Assembly (NCBI GenBank): GCA_023453795.1
Contig: JAEXSP010000034.1
Location: 277,579 to 341,578 of the forward strand
DNA from: Bacillota bacterium
GTDB lineage: Bacteria > Bacillota > Clostridia > Acetivibrionales > JAEXSP01
Direction: 5' to 3'
Length of the DNA: 64,000 nt
Below the pieces are notes generated by a model. That model was given only the letters and a program-made list of their open reading frames with translations, ran no database searches and had not been told where the DNA came from. This document shows positions 26,464-34,836 of this stretch, one piece after another; the stretch's first letter is position 1, and every line of letters begins with the position of its first letter. The position numbers and the translations under genes were made by a program.

Positions 26464-28110
26464 ATGACAGCTGTACGCACAAATATACTCGTTTGCGGAG
26501 GAACCGGATGCCTGGCGGGTGACAGCCTTAAGGTCAAAAAGAATCTGGAGCTAATTTTAAAGGCCCGGGGCTATGACAAGGAAGCAAATGTCATACAAAC
26601 GGGCTGCTTTGGATTCTGCGAACAGGGACCAATTGTGAAAATCGAGCCTGATAATATTTTCTATGTACGAGTAGGGCCCAAGGATGCAAAAGATATTATA
26701 GACGAACATATTATAAAGGGCAGAAGAGTTGAGAGGCTCTTGTATAAGGATCCCAAGAAAAATGAAACAATCAGGGAGCAGGGAGAAATGCCTTTCTATA
26801 AGAAACAGTTGAGGGTAGCCTTGCGCAACTGCGGACTCATAGATCCCGAGAATATTGACGAATACATTGCTTTCGGCGGATATGAGGCATTGGGAAAAGT
26901 ACTCACTTCCATGTCAAGGGATGCCGTAATAGATGAAATTATAAGATCCGGACTTCGTGGGCGCGGAGGCGGTGGATTTCCGACAGGCTTGAAATGGGAG
27001 ATAACAAAAAAGCAGAACAGCGAAGTCAAATTCATAATCTGCAATGCAGATGAAGGCGATCCAGGTGCATTTATGGACAGGAGCATCCTTGAGGGCGACC
27101 CGCACAGTGTGCTTGAAGCAATGGCTATAGGCGGATATGCCATAGGAGCAAATAAAGGGATTATCTATATCAGGGCTGAGTACCCGCTTGCAATTGAAAG
27201 GCTGAATACTGCATTAAAGCAGGCGCGTGAGTATGGTCTTCTCGGTAAAAACATATTCGGAACTGATTTCAGCTTTGACATCAATTTAAAATATGGTGCC
27301 GGCGCATTTGTATGCGGAGAGGAAACGGCACTCATCAATTCCTGCGAAGGAAAACGCGGGGAGCCGAACTATAAGCCTCCTTACCCTGCAGAAGAGGGGT
27401 ATTGGGGCCATCCGACCTGTGTCAATAATGTAGAGACCTTTGCCAATATTACACAGATTATAATCAGGGGCGCAGATTGGTTTGCATCAATAGGCACTGA
27501 GAAAAGCAAGGGAACGAAGGTATTTGCACTGGCGGGAAAGATTAACAACGTAGGTCTTGTCGAAGTGCCAATGGGCATTACGCTCAGGGAAATCATTTAT
27601 GAAATAGGCGGTGGAATACAAGGAGGCCGGAAATTCAAGGCTGTTCAAACAGGAGGCCCCTCCGGGGGAGTGATAACAGAAAAGGATCTGGACACACCGA
27701 TCGATTATGACAGTCTTTTAGGGATAGGGTCAATGATGGGCTCGGGGGGAATGATTGTCATGGACGAAACCAATAACATGGTGAAGATCGCGAAGTTCTA
27801 CCTTGAATTCACTATGGATGAGTCCTGCGGCCGCTGCACCCCTTGCAGGATAGGCACAAAGCGTTTATATGAGCTGTTAACCAAAATTACCGGGGGTAAG
27901 GGAACAATGGCTGACCTTGATGCATTAAAACAGCTGGCATACATGGTTAAAGACGGTTCCCTGTGCGGTTTGGGACAAACAGCGCCCAATCCTGTTATCA
28001 GCACCATGAAGCATTTCTGGGACGAGTACCTGGCTTTCATCAAGGATGAAGACCATCCGAGGGGCGAGGGGCGTTATGTCGCAAAGAATAAAATAGGGAT
28101 TCATACTTAG
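26464..28110 (+). CDS. hndC: Bifurcating hydrogenase flavoprotein, NuoF-like
   Basis: A 548-residue NuoF/HydB-type subunit. The N-terminal ~110 residues form a 2Fe-2S thioredoxin-like domain (CGGTGCLAG and GCFGFC). The FMN/NADH site is marked by GRGGGGFPTGLKWE, and the 4Fe-4S ligands lie in SCGRCTPCRIGT. It oxidises NADH or reduces NAD+ and is the electron-bifurcating centre in this enzyme class. It ends shortly after the 4Fe-4S domain and lacks the extra C-terminal two-cluster ferredoxin domain seen in some HydB proteins. AGGAGG precedes ATG. Confidence 0.92.
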   Translation: MTAVRTNILVCGGTGCLAGDSLKVKKNLELILKARGYDKEANVIQTGCFGFCEQGPIVKIEPDNIFYVRVGPKDAKDIIDEHIIKGRRVERLLYKDPKKNETIREQGEMPFYKKQLRVALRNCGLIDPENIDEYIAFGGYEALGKVLTSMSRDAVIDEIIRSGLRGRGGGGFPTGLKWEITKKQNSEVKFIICNADEGDPGAFMDRSILEGDPHSVLEAMAIGGYAIGANKGIIYIRAEYPLAIERLNTALKQAREYGLLGKNIFGTDFSFDINLKYGAGAFVCGEETALINSCEGKRGEPNYKPPYPAEEGYWGHPTCVNNVETFANITQIIIRGADWFASIGTEKSKGTKVFALAGKINNVGLVEVPMGITLREIIYEIGGGIQGGRKFKAVQTGGPSGGVITEKDLDTPIDYDSLLGIGSMMGSGGMIVMDETNNMVKIAKFYLEFTMDESCGRCTPCRIGTKRLYELLTKITGGKGTMADLDALKQLAYMVKDGSLCGLGQTAPNPVISTMKHFWDEYLAFIKDEDHPRGEGRYVAKNKIGIHT

Positions 28111-28130
28111 GAATTGAAGGAGGCAAACCA

Positions 28131-29915
28131 ATGGCTGGAGACCCAAAAAAATATGAAGGGACCAAACCGGTGCATTTGACAATAAACCATCAGGAGATTA
28201 CCGTACCTGAGGGCATTACCATACTTGAAGCAGCACGTGAAATAGGGGTGAAGATTCCCACACTCTGCCATCTTGACCTTCATGATATAAAAATGGTTAA
28301 CAAAACTGCTTCCTGCAGGGTATGTATGGTTGAACTGGTGGATTCGAGAACTAACAGAAACAAGCTGGTTCCATCCTGTGTAACCGTTGTCAGTGAAGGG
28401 ATGGAGGTGCTTACCAGCACCCTTCGTGCTATATCGGCAAGAAGGATGTCTGTAGAACTGCTGCTTTCCAACCATCCGAATGAATGTTTTACTTGTCCGA
28501 AGAACCTTGAGTGCGAGCTGCAGGCTCTTGCGGCAGAACTGGACATAAGGCACATTCCGTGGGAGGGGGAGCGAATGGACTATCCGAAGGATATGTCCAG
28601 TGATGCTATTGTTAAGGACGCGGATAAATGCATATACTGCAGGCGTTGTGAAACAATGTGCAACGAGGTTCAGACCTGCGGCATACTATCAGGTATAGGA
28701 CGCGGCTTCGAAGCTTTCGTAGGTCCTGCCTTTAATATACCGATGGTCCAGTCGTCCTGTACATACTGCGGACAGTGTGTGCAGGTATGTCCGACAGCGG
28801 CGCTCACAGAAGTTTACCACGTTGACAAGGTATGGGAGGCATTAAATGACCCCGATAAGCATGTGATTGTCCAAACTGCACCAGCTATACGTGTAGCGTT
28901 GGGAGAACTTTTCGGATTGGAACCCGGAACGATTGTTACAGGCAAAATGGTTACGGCACTAAGGAGAATGGGCTTTAAAGCAGTATTCGATACTGACTTC
29001 GGTGCGGATCTTACAGTTATGGAGGAAGCATCCGAACTTATCTATAGAATCAAAGAAAATAAAACTCTGCCAATCCTGACCAGCTGCTGCCCTGCCTGGG
29101 TCAAGTTCATTGAGCACCAGTTCCCTGAATTGCTTGAGGTGCCGTCAACCTGCAAGTCGCCGCATATAATGTTCGGTACAATTGCCAAGACCTACTATGC
29201 TGAGAAAAACGGTTTGGACCCCGATAATATTGTGGTAGTTTCTATAATGCCTTGCATTGCCAAGAAGGCTGAAGCAAAGCGCCCGGAGCTCACAAAGGAT
29301 GAGCATAATAACGTAGATATTGTAGTTACGACAAGAGAGCTTGGAAAAATGATAAAGGAAGCCGGAATCAATTTTGAAAGCCTGCCGGAAAGTGAATATG
29401 ACAGGCCTCTTGGGGCAAGTACCGGAGCTTCGGTTATTTTCGGAACAACAGGCGGAGTCATAGAAGCTGCGCTTCGAACAGCTGCTGAATGGATGACAGG
29501 GGAGAAGCTGGAAAAAGTTGATTTTGATCAATTAAGAGGTGCTGACGGGTTAAGAAAAGCAACAGTCAAGGTTGGTGACAAGGAACTGAAGATAGGTATT
29601 GCAAGCGGTCTGGGTAATGCACGGGAACTGTTGGAAGAGATCAGAGACGGAAAAGCCGAGTATGACGCTATCGAAATAATGGCTTGCCCCGGAGGCTGCA
29701 TTGCGGGTGGGGGACAGCCATACCATCATGGCAATTATGAAATTGTTAAAAAGCGTCAGGAAGCAATCTATCGGGAGGATAAGAACAAGCAGCTAAGGAA
29801 ATCGCATGAAAATCCTGAGATCATAGAACTGTATGAAAAGTACCTTGGAAAACCTTTCGGAGAAACGGCTCACAGGCTGCTGCATACGCATTTTGAAGAG
29901 CGGGAGAGAATTTAA
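28131..29915 (+). CDS. hndD: [FeFe] hydrogenase catalytic subunit
   Basis: A 594-residue H2-activating subunit. N-terminal 2Fe-2S domain (CHLD...SCRVCMVE), then the His/Cys3 cluster region (HPNECFTCPKNLEC), two 4Fe-4S motifs (CIYCRRCETMC and CTYCGQCVQVCP) and the H-cluster domain with L1 TSCCPAW, L2 MPCIAKKAEA and L3 MACPGGCIAGGGQPY. All H-cluster ligands are present. Together with hndABC it forms the soluble enzyme that couples NADH and ferredoxin oxidation to H2 release during fermentation. AAGGAGG precedes ATG. Maturation genes hydEFG are not in the window. Confidence 0.95.
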   Translation: MAGDPKKYEGTKPVHLTINHQEITVPEGITILEAAREIGVKIPTLCHLDLHDIKMVNKTASCRVCMVELVDSRTNRNKLVPSCVTVVSEGMEVLTSTLRAISARRMSVELLLSNHPNECFTCPKNLECELQALAAELDIRHIPWEGERMDYPKDMSSDAIVKDADKCIYCRRCETMCNEVQTCGILSGIGRGFEAFVGPAFNIPMVQSSCTYCGQCVQVCPTAALTEVYHVDKVWEALNDPDKHVIVQTAPAIRVALGELFGLEPGTIVTGKMVTALRRMGFKAVFDTDFGADLTVMEEASELIYRIKENKTLPILTSCCPAWVKFIEHQFPELLEVPSTCKSPHIMFGTIAKTYYAEKNGLDPDNIVVVSIMPCIAKKAEAKRPELTKDEHNNVDIVVTTRELGKMIKEAGINFESLPESEYDRPLGASTGASVIFGTTGGVIEAALRTAAEWMTGEKLEKVDFDQLRGADGLRKATVKVGDKELKIGIASGLGNARELLEEIRDGKAEYDAIEIMACPGGCIAGGGQPYHHGNYEIVKKRQEAIYREDKNKQLRKSHENPEIIELYEKYLGKPFGETAHRLLHTHFEERERI

Positions 29916-29984
29916 TTTTGACATCGCTGCACTTAATGAGTTAGTATTATTAATGGTTATATTATTAATTGATCAGAGGTCAAA

Positions 29985-31541
29985 ATGAGCATATTAAATG
30001 TAGAAAATGTGAGTCATGGTTTTGGTGCAAGAAAAATACTGGAGAATGCCTCTTTCCGCCTGCTTAAGGGTGAACATGTCGGGTTGGTCGGTGCGAACGG
30101 AGAAGGTAAATCCACTTTTTTAAATATTATAACGGGCAAATTGATGCCTGACGAGGGAAAGGTTGAATGGTGCAACAGGATTACAACCGGTTATCTTGAT
30201 CAGCATACTGTACTGGAAAAAGGGAAAACCATAAGGGAGGTTCTTCGAGAGGCATTCCGGTATATGTTTGATCTTGAGAAGGAGATGCTTGAGATTTATG
30301 AGAAGATGTCGGATGCATCTGAGAAGGAAATCGACAGGATGATGGAGGATGTCGGTGATATCCAAAGCACTCTTGAACATAACGGTTTTTATATCATCGA
30401 TGCCAAAATCGAAGAGGTTGCTAACGGACTGGGCCTGGGTGAAATTGGGCTTGACAGGGATGTTTGCGATCTGAGCGGCGGTCAGCGTTCCAAGGTTCTG
30501 CTGACAAAGCTGCTTCTGCAGAATCCGATGATCCTTATTCTGGACGAGCCTACAAACTTCCTGGATGTGAATCATATTTATTGGCTTAAAAACTTTTTAA
30601 AGAACTATGAAAACAGCTTTATTCTGGTTTCGCATGATATCCCTTTCCTTAATGATGTCATCAATGTGACCTATCATGTGGAGAATTCCATATTGACCAG
30701 ATATACCGGCAACTATGACCAGTTTCAGCAAATGTACCAGCTGAAGAAGCAGCAAACCCAACAGGCTTATGAAAAGCAGCAGAAGGAGATTGAAAAGCTG
30801 GAGGATTTCATAGCCAGAAACAAGGCAAGAGTCGCTACCTCCAATATGGCGAAAAGCAGACAGAAGAAGCTTGACAAGATGGATATAATAGAAATTGCCA
30901 GAGAAAAGGCCAAGCCTATCTTTAAATTTAAAGAAGCCAGAGCTCCGGGACGATTTATTTTCAGCACGGAGGACCTGGTCATAGGCTATGAGGAGCCGCT
31001 TACAAGGCCTCTTAACCTTTCATTGGAGAGAGGCAGCAAAATTGCTATTAAGGGTGTAAACGGTCTGGGAAAATCCACGCTGCTTAAGACACTCATGGGG
31101 GATCAAAAACCTGTATCGGGTAAAATTAATTCGGGTGAATATCTTTACCCGGGGTATTTCGAGCAGGAATCTGCAAAGCAAAACTCAAATACCGCGTTGG
31201 AGGAAATCTGGAATGAATATCCGGGCATGAGCAATGCGGAAGTGAGATCGGCCCTTGCAAAATGCGGGTTGACAACCGAGCATATTACCAGTCAGATGAT
31301 GGTTCTAAGCGGCGGTGAGAACGCAAAGGTGAGACTATGCAAGCTGATGCTGAAGGATGTTAACTGGCTGGTTCTTGATGAACCGACCAACCATCTGGAT
31401 ACGGATGCAAAAGAAGAACTGAGAAATGCGTTGCAAAAATTCAACGGTACTGTTGTGCTTGTGTGCCATGAACCCGAATTTTATGAGGATTGGGTGACTG
31501 ATGTTTGGAACGTAGAGGATTGGACGACTAAAATCGTATAA
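29985..31541 (+). CDS. ABC-F family ATPase
   Basis: A 518-residue soluble protein with two ABC domains in one chain and no membrane segment. Walker A motifs are GANGEGKST (about 36-44) and GVNGLGKST (about 353-361); signatures are LSGGQRSKV and LSGGENAKV; Walker B ends in LDEPTNFLD and LDEPTNHLD. The charged linker between domains (about 240-310) is typical. ABC-F proteins act on the ribosome (translation factors or antibiotic protection); sequence alone does not distinguish these. Independent of the hydrogenase operon by a 69-bp gap. Confidence 0.9.
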   Translation: MSILNVENVSHGFGARKILENASFRLLKGEHVGLVGANGEGKSTFLNIITGKLMPDEGKVEWCNRITTGYLDQHTVLEKGKTIREVLREAFRYMFDLEKEMLEIYEKMSDASEKEIDRMMEDVGDIQSTLEHNGFYIIDAKIEEVANGLGLGEIGLDRDVCDLSGGQRSKVLLTKLLLQNPMILILDEPTNFLDVNHIYWLKNFLKNYENSFILVSHDIPFLNDVINVTYHVENSILTRYTGNYDQFQQMYQLKKQQTQQAYEKQQKEIEKLEDFIARNKARVATSNMAKSRQKKLDKMDIIEIAREKAKPIFKFKEARAPGRFIFSTEDLVIGYEEPLTRPLNLSLERGSKIAIKGVNGLGKSTLLKTLMGDQKPVSGKINSGEYLYPGYFEQESAKQNSNTALEEIWNEYPGMSNAEVRSALAKCGLTTEHITSQMMVLSGGENAKVRLCKLMLKDVNWLVLDEPTNHLDTDAKEELRNALQKFNGTVVLVCHEPEFYEDWVTDVWNVEDWTTKIV

Positions 31542-31572
31542 AGCTTTAAGGTTGAATGAAAGGGTGAATACA

Positions 31573-31671
31573 GTGAAAGTTCATAAGCTAATAATTCCGA
31601 TGATTACAATATCTTTGCTTGGTACTTTCGCAGCTTTTGCAGAAAACATGGCTTTAGGGGAAGATATATGA
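31573..31671 (+). CDS. Small 32-residue signal-peptide-like ORF
   Basis: GTG at 31573 with AAAGGGTG at the right distance opens a 32-codon frame whose product reads MKVHKLIIPMITISLLGTFA followed by AFAENMALGEDI. It is a lysine-bearing N-terminus, a hydrophobic core and an AFA-type cleavage site, i.e. nearly a pure signal peptide. Its TGA overlaps the ATG of the glycosylase gene (ATGA), so translation would be coupled. It may be a coupling peptide or the leftover N-terminus of a lost secreted protein. No function is assigned. Confidence 0.5.
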   Translation: MKVHKLIIPMITISLLGTFAAFAENMALGEDI

Positions 31672-32252
31672 TACTTCCAAGGGAGTTTTATGAAAGGGAT
31701 ACACTCTTAGTTGCAAAGGAACTGCTGGGCAAGAAGCTTGTTCATGAAACCGAAGAAGGGAAAACGGTTGGAAGAATTGTTGAGGTGGAAGCGTATATTG
31801 GCCCGGGGGATGCAGCTGCCCACACTTACAAAGGACTGCGCAGCAGCAGGACAGAAGTTGCTTTTGGGCCGGGCGGTCATGCATATGTGTATATGATTTA
31901 CGGTATGTATTACTGCTTCAACATAGTTACCAACAAGAAGAATAAGCCCGAAGTTGTGCTGATACGGGCTTTGGAACCCGTTGAGGGTATAGAATTGATG
32001 GTCAGGCGAAGGGGCACTGAAAAAATCAAAAATCTTTGCAGCGGCCCTGGGAAATTATGCCGCGCAATGGAGATAAGTAAGAAAGACAATGCTGCCGACC
32101 TTTGCGGAGATTCATTGTATTTGCTTGACAGCGCAAGCATACCTGAAAACGATATTCTTGCTACCCCCAGGATCAATATTGACTATGCCGGGGAAGCAAT
32201 AAACTATCCATGGAGATACATCATCAAAGGGAATAAATACGTTTCGAAATAG
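31668..32252 (+). CDS. DNA-3-methyladenine glycosylase (AAG/MPG family)
   Basis: A 194-residue alkylbase DNA glycosylase of the human AAG/Bacillus AAG family (PF02245). Recognisable elements are RIVEVEAYIGPGDAAAHTYKG (about 35-55) with the catalytic Glu in VEVEAY, the intercalating-loop region MIYGMYYCFNIVT and the C-terminal ATPRINIDYAGEA. It excises alkylated or deaminated purines and starts base-excision repair. Start ATG overlaps the small upstream frame. Confidence 0.92.
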   Translation: MILPREFYERDTLLVAKELLGKKLVHETEEGKTVGRIVEVEAYIGPGDAAAHTYKGLRSSRTEVAFGPGGHAYVYMIYGMYYCFNIVTNKKNKPEVVLIRALEPVEGIELMVRRRGTEKIKNLCSGPGKLCRAMEISKKDNAADLCGDSLYLLDSASIPENDILATPRINIDYAGEAINYPWRYIIKGNKYVSK

Positions 32253-32361
32253 AAGGCTGAAATTCTTGGGACTTGTTAACCTCCAATAATTGATATAAAA
32301 TTAAAACAGATATAATTCAAGCAACTGTTTTTTATATTTGAAAATAAGGGTGGATAAAGGC

Positions 32362-32649
32362 ATGAAAATTTGGGGAGAGATACCCAGAGTAAATGAAATA
32401 TATAATAAGAATAGAACTGTTAACAGGGTTGGAAGTACAAGTGCAGTTACAGGGAAAAAGGATGTAGTGTCCATATCCAATACTGCCAAGGACTTTCAGA
32501 CTGTTATGAAAGCTCTGAGGGAAACTCCGGACGTCAGGAAAGACAAGGTTGATGAGCTTTCGCAGAAATATGAGTCCGGCAAGTACGATTTGAGCGGCAA
32601 GGACATAGCAGACAGGATCATAGGGTCTGCGTTCAATAGAAAAATATAG
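32362..32649 (+). CDS. flgM: FlgM-like anti-sigma-28 factor
   Basis: A 95-residue protein. The second half (about 40-88: VVSISNTAKDFQ...DVRKDKVDELSQKYESGKYDLSGKDIADRII) matches the FlgM family, which holds sigma-28 inactive until the flagellar hook is finished. ATG at 32362 is preceded by GGTGG; the longer frame from TTG 32338 lacks support. No other flagellar gene is in the window, so it appears separated from the main flagellar cluster. Confidence 0.83.
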   Translation: MKIWGEIPRVNEIYNKNRTVNRVGSTSAVTGKKDVVSISNTAKDFQTVMKALRETPDVRKDKVDELSQKYESGKYDLSGKDIADRIIGSAFNRKI

Positions 32650-32661
32650 TGATTAGAGGTA

Positions 32662-32692
32662 TAACGGCTGCTTTGCGGTCGTTTTTTTGTTG
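32662..32692 (+). terminator. Intrinsic terminator after flgM
   Basis: AACGGCTGC-TTT-GCGGTCGTT hairpin (two G-U pairs) followed by seven T residues. Confidence 0.8.
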
Positions 32693-32699
32693 CCTATTT

Positions 32700-33000
32700 A
32701 GGAAAACTCATCCCCCGGCCCCTTCTCTTTGAAGGAAAAAGAAGGGGAGCTAAATAATGTCCACTTATAGGGCAGACCCTAGCCTCGAATTGCTATGGGG
32801 TGAAGTTTCTAGTGGTGATTGCTCCAGGTCATTTTTATAAGCACCGACTTTATACCCTCGCCTGATACATAATCACAAAGCCTCCTTTTTTGATGGAGGT
32901 GTCAGCAAAGCTGACGGAAGGAGTTAAGAACCGGGTAATTCGCAGCCTATAAACTCCTCTCCTAACCTCCCCTCACAATCAAGGGGAGGGAAAAGCAGTG
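32700..33000. repeat. Palindrome-rich, REP-like intergenic repeat block
   Basis: This ~300-bp stretch has no coding frame but several near-perfect inverted repeats: CCCCTTCT..AGAAGGGG at about 32719-32747, CCTCC..GGAGG at about 32881-32899, GTCAGC-AAA-GCTGAC at 32901-32915 and CCTCCCCT..AGGGGAGG at 32966-32989. The GTCAGC..GCTGAC palindrome next to GGAGG runs is a pattern I associate with dispersed REP/MITE-like elements of Firmicutes. No transposase is near. Family identity is inference. Confidence 0.55.
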
Positions 33001-33043
33001 CTTCGAAGGAATGCCAAAACTTCCTTTTAAGAATGAGGGGAAG

Positions 33044-33562
33044 CTAGAAAGGGAGTTGAAAAGGCTGTAGAAAGTGAGAGTATTCCCGAAGGACATCTGA
33101 GAGGTCTTCGATGTAACACCTGATATCCGGATCCTGAATTAAAAGCTGAAAGACGCTTCTAACCCTTTGCTTAAAAAATGCGTTAATAGGGTAGTATTCA
33201 CTCAGAATCAGCAGCGGGCAGGTGCAAGCTGCTCTCGGGTCTTCTATAATATGAAGACTGTCTGCTGTATCAATAAAGGGTACAAGAGGGTATATCCTGC
33301 ACGCGAGAGGACGGTATTTCCTTTCACAAGTTCCGTTGCATACCGCAAAATGTATGGCAGAATGACCGAATTCTTCGTAGCTTATACTTAAAAAATCAGC
33401 TGCGTTTTCAAGGAGTAGATCTTCGCCGGGATAAAGGTGCATACCGCTGTCAGTACTGCCCGAACAGCATTTGCTATTGCAAAGCATTCCGCAGTCATAT
33501 TTTAATGGTGTTATGTTATCAAGTGCTCGATAGGCTTTTCTGTATAACAGTTTTTTGTCCAT
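33044..33562 (-). CDS. YkgJ-like cysteine cluster protein
   Basis: A 172-residue protein of the CxxCxxCC/YkgJ family (PF03692). Conserved cysteines lie in DCGMLCNSKCC near the N-terminus, CNGTCERKYRPLACRIYPL in the middle and CTCPLL later, suiting a bound metal or Fe-S cluster. Function in this family is not established. The start at 33562 (MDKKLL) has GGAGG just before it; the longer frame to 33589 does not. Confidence 0.78.
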   Translation of the reverse strand: MDKKLLYRKAYRALDNITPLKYDCGMLCNSKCCSGSTDSGMHLYPGEDLLLENAADFLSISYEEFGHSAIHFAVCNGTCERKYRPLACRIYPLVPFIDTADSLHIIEDPRAACTCPLLILSEYYPINAFFKQRVRSVFQLLIQDPDIRCYIEDLSDVLREYSHFLQPFQLPF

Positions 33563-33630
33563 ATTCCTCCGAAAATATACCGAAGACATTTTAATGTGGC
33601 TTTAGGGGCGTATTATTGCAGCTATTTTTT

Positions 33631-34077
33631 TCATTGTGTACTAGTCGCTTCAGATGGAATATCTGAGGAGATATGGTCAGTAAAATTATAGGTGGTTCCT
33701 GCTTTTATATATTGAAAATCTGATTCATCAATTGTGACTAAAATACTATTTTCTTTAAACTCAAGTGTACCTTTTATGTTTGGACCTTCAGTATCTGAAA
33801 ATCTCAGTTTATTATTTCCTTCAATTTCTGCGGTTGCGTTTATAGTTGTTATTCTAATAATTCCAAGTTCAAATTTATATTTATTATTACTTTCCCATAT
33901 TGTTAAGTCATTTTCATCTACATCAGAATACCAAGTTCCCATATACTTCTGATATGAATTTACTGGAACAGGGGTTGAAGTGCTTTCGTTTATATTGTTC
34001 GGAACTTTGTTACATGCAGAAGATAATAATATAAATGTTGTTAATATTAATAAAACAATTATATAACTCTTTTTCAT
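33631..34077 (-). CDS. Predicted small lipoprotein
   Basis: A 148-residue exported protein with a lipoprotein signal: KK, a hydrophobic stretch and the lipobox SSAC with Cys22. The mature part is Ser/Thr-rich, then a ~100-residue beta-strand pattern (GTWYSDVDENDLTIW, GTLEFKENSILVTI) resembling small lipocalin/META-like barrels, but I cannot name the family. GGGGGAT lies before ATG. Attached to the outer face of the membrane; role unknown. Confidence 0.7.
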   Translation of the reverse strand: MKKSYIIVLLILTTFILLSSACNKVPNNINESTSTPVPVNSYQKYMGTWYSDVDENDLTIWESNNKYKFELGIIRITTINATAEIEGNNKLRFSDTEGPNIKGTLEFKENSILVTIDESDFQYIKAGTTYNFTDHISSDIPSEATSTQ

Positions 34078-34123
34078 TTTTTATCCCCCAAAGTAAATGC
34101 TACTCAAAATAAATAATCTAAAG

Positions 34124-34152
34124 TTCACACTTCCATACCTATATGCTATAAT
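34124..34152 (+). promoter_or_regulatory. Probable promoter of proX-like gene
   Basis: TTCACA at 34124-34129, 17-bp spacer and TATAAT at 34147-34152 with TGC extended -10. It leaves a leader of about 160 nt before ATG 34318. Confidence 0.5.
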
Positions 34153-34317
34153 ATATCAATTAATCTCCATATGGTCAAACCTTTGTTATGTAGACATGGA
34201 CATTATGGAGTGCTCAAAATAGACATTATATACACCTTACGGAATTTGAACTTATTAATAAAGCAATATTGCAGCTTGAGGGTGTAAAAAATAAACATAA
34301 CGGAGAATAATAAAGAC

Positions 34318-34815
34318 ATGGTAAGCAAAGAAGAAATACCGGTGCTGAAAGCGTTGGATGAATTGGAGATTCCTTATACAAGGGTAACTCACCCGCCTAT
34401 ATATACAGTATCGGAAGCAAAAGCCTATGGGAACTTTGAGGCTGACGGGTGTAAAAATTTATTTTTTTATGACAAGCACAATGAAAGGTATTACCTTGTG
34501 GTGATGCTTGAAGACAAGAAGGCTCATTCAAACACAATAAGAAAGCAGGTTAAGGCAAGACAGCTGGTTTTTGGGTGCGAGGAGGATTTAAAAAGGCTTC
34601 TCGGTGTAACGCCTGGTTCAGTAAGTCCCTTCGGAATAGTTAATGACCTGAAGAAGGAAGTAACGGTTCTGATTGACGAGGACTTGCCTAAGTCCGAAAG
34701 AGTGTGCTTTCACCCGAATATCAATACGGCTACCTTGGTGCTTAAATACTCGGATTTTGAAAAATTCCTCAAGTGGTCAGTGAATGAGTACCGTTTTATA
34801 TGTGTCACAAATTGA
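34318..34815 (+). CDS. YbaK/ProX-type aminoacyl-tRNA deacylase
   Basis: A 165-residue protein of the YbaK/EbsC fold that hydrolyses mischarged tRNA (typically Ala-tRNA-Pro). Family features: PYTRVTHPPIYTVSEA near the N-terminus, CKNLFFYDKHNERYYLVVM with the catalytic Lys in the C-K-N motif, and GVTPGSVSPFGIVND. It is the free-standing PrdX/ProXp form, not the insertion domain of ProRS. It acts in the cytosol on Pro-tRNA quality control. Confidence 0.85.
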   Translation: MVSKEEIPVLKALDELEIPYTRVTHPPIYTVSEAKAYGNFEADGCKNLFFYDKHNERYYLVVMLEDKKAHSNTIRKQVKARQLVFGCEEDLKRLLGVTPGSVSPFGIVNDLKKEVTVLIDEDLPKSERVCFHPNINTATLVLKYSDFEKFLKWSVNEYRFICVTN

Positions 34816-34836
34816 TTTTAAAGAAAGAACGTAAAA

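Noticed and set aside
32700..33000. CRISPR array
   Set aside because: The palindromes are of different sequence and irregular spacing, with no repeat-spacer pattern and no cas genes.
34190..34317. Possible transposase or regulator remnant before the proX-like gene
   Set aside because: Short frames (e.g. TEFELINKAILQLEGVK) look protein-like but are too short and have no start or family match.
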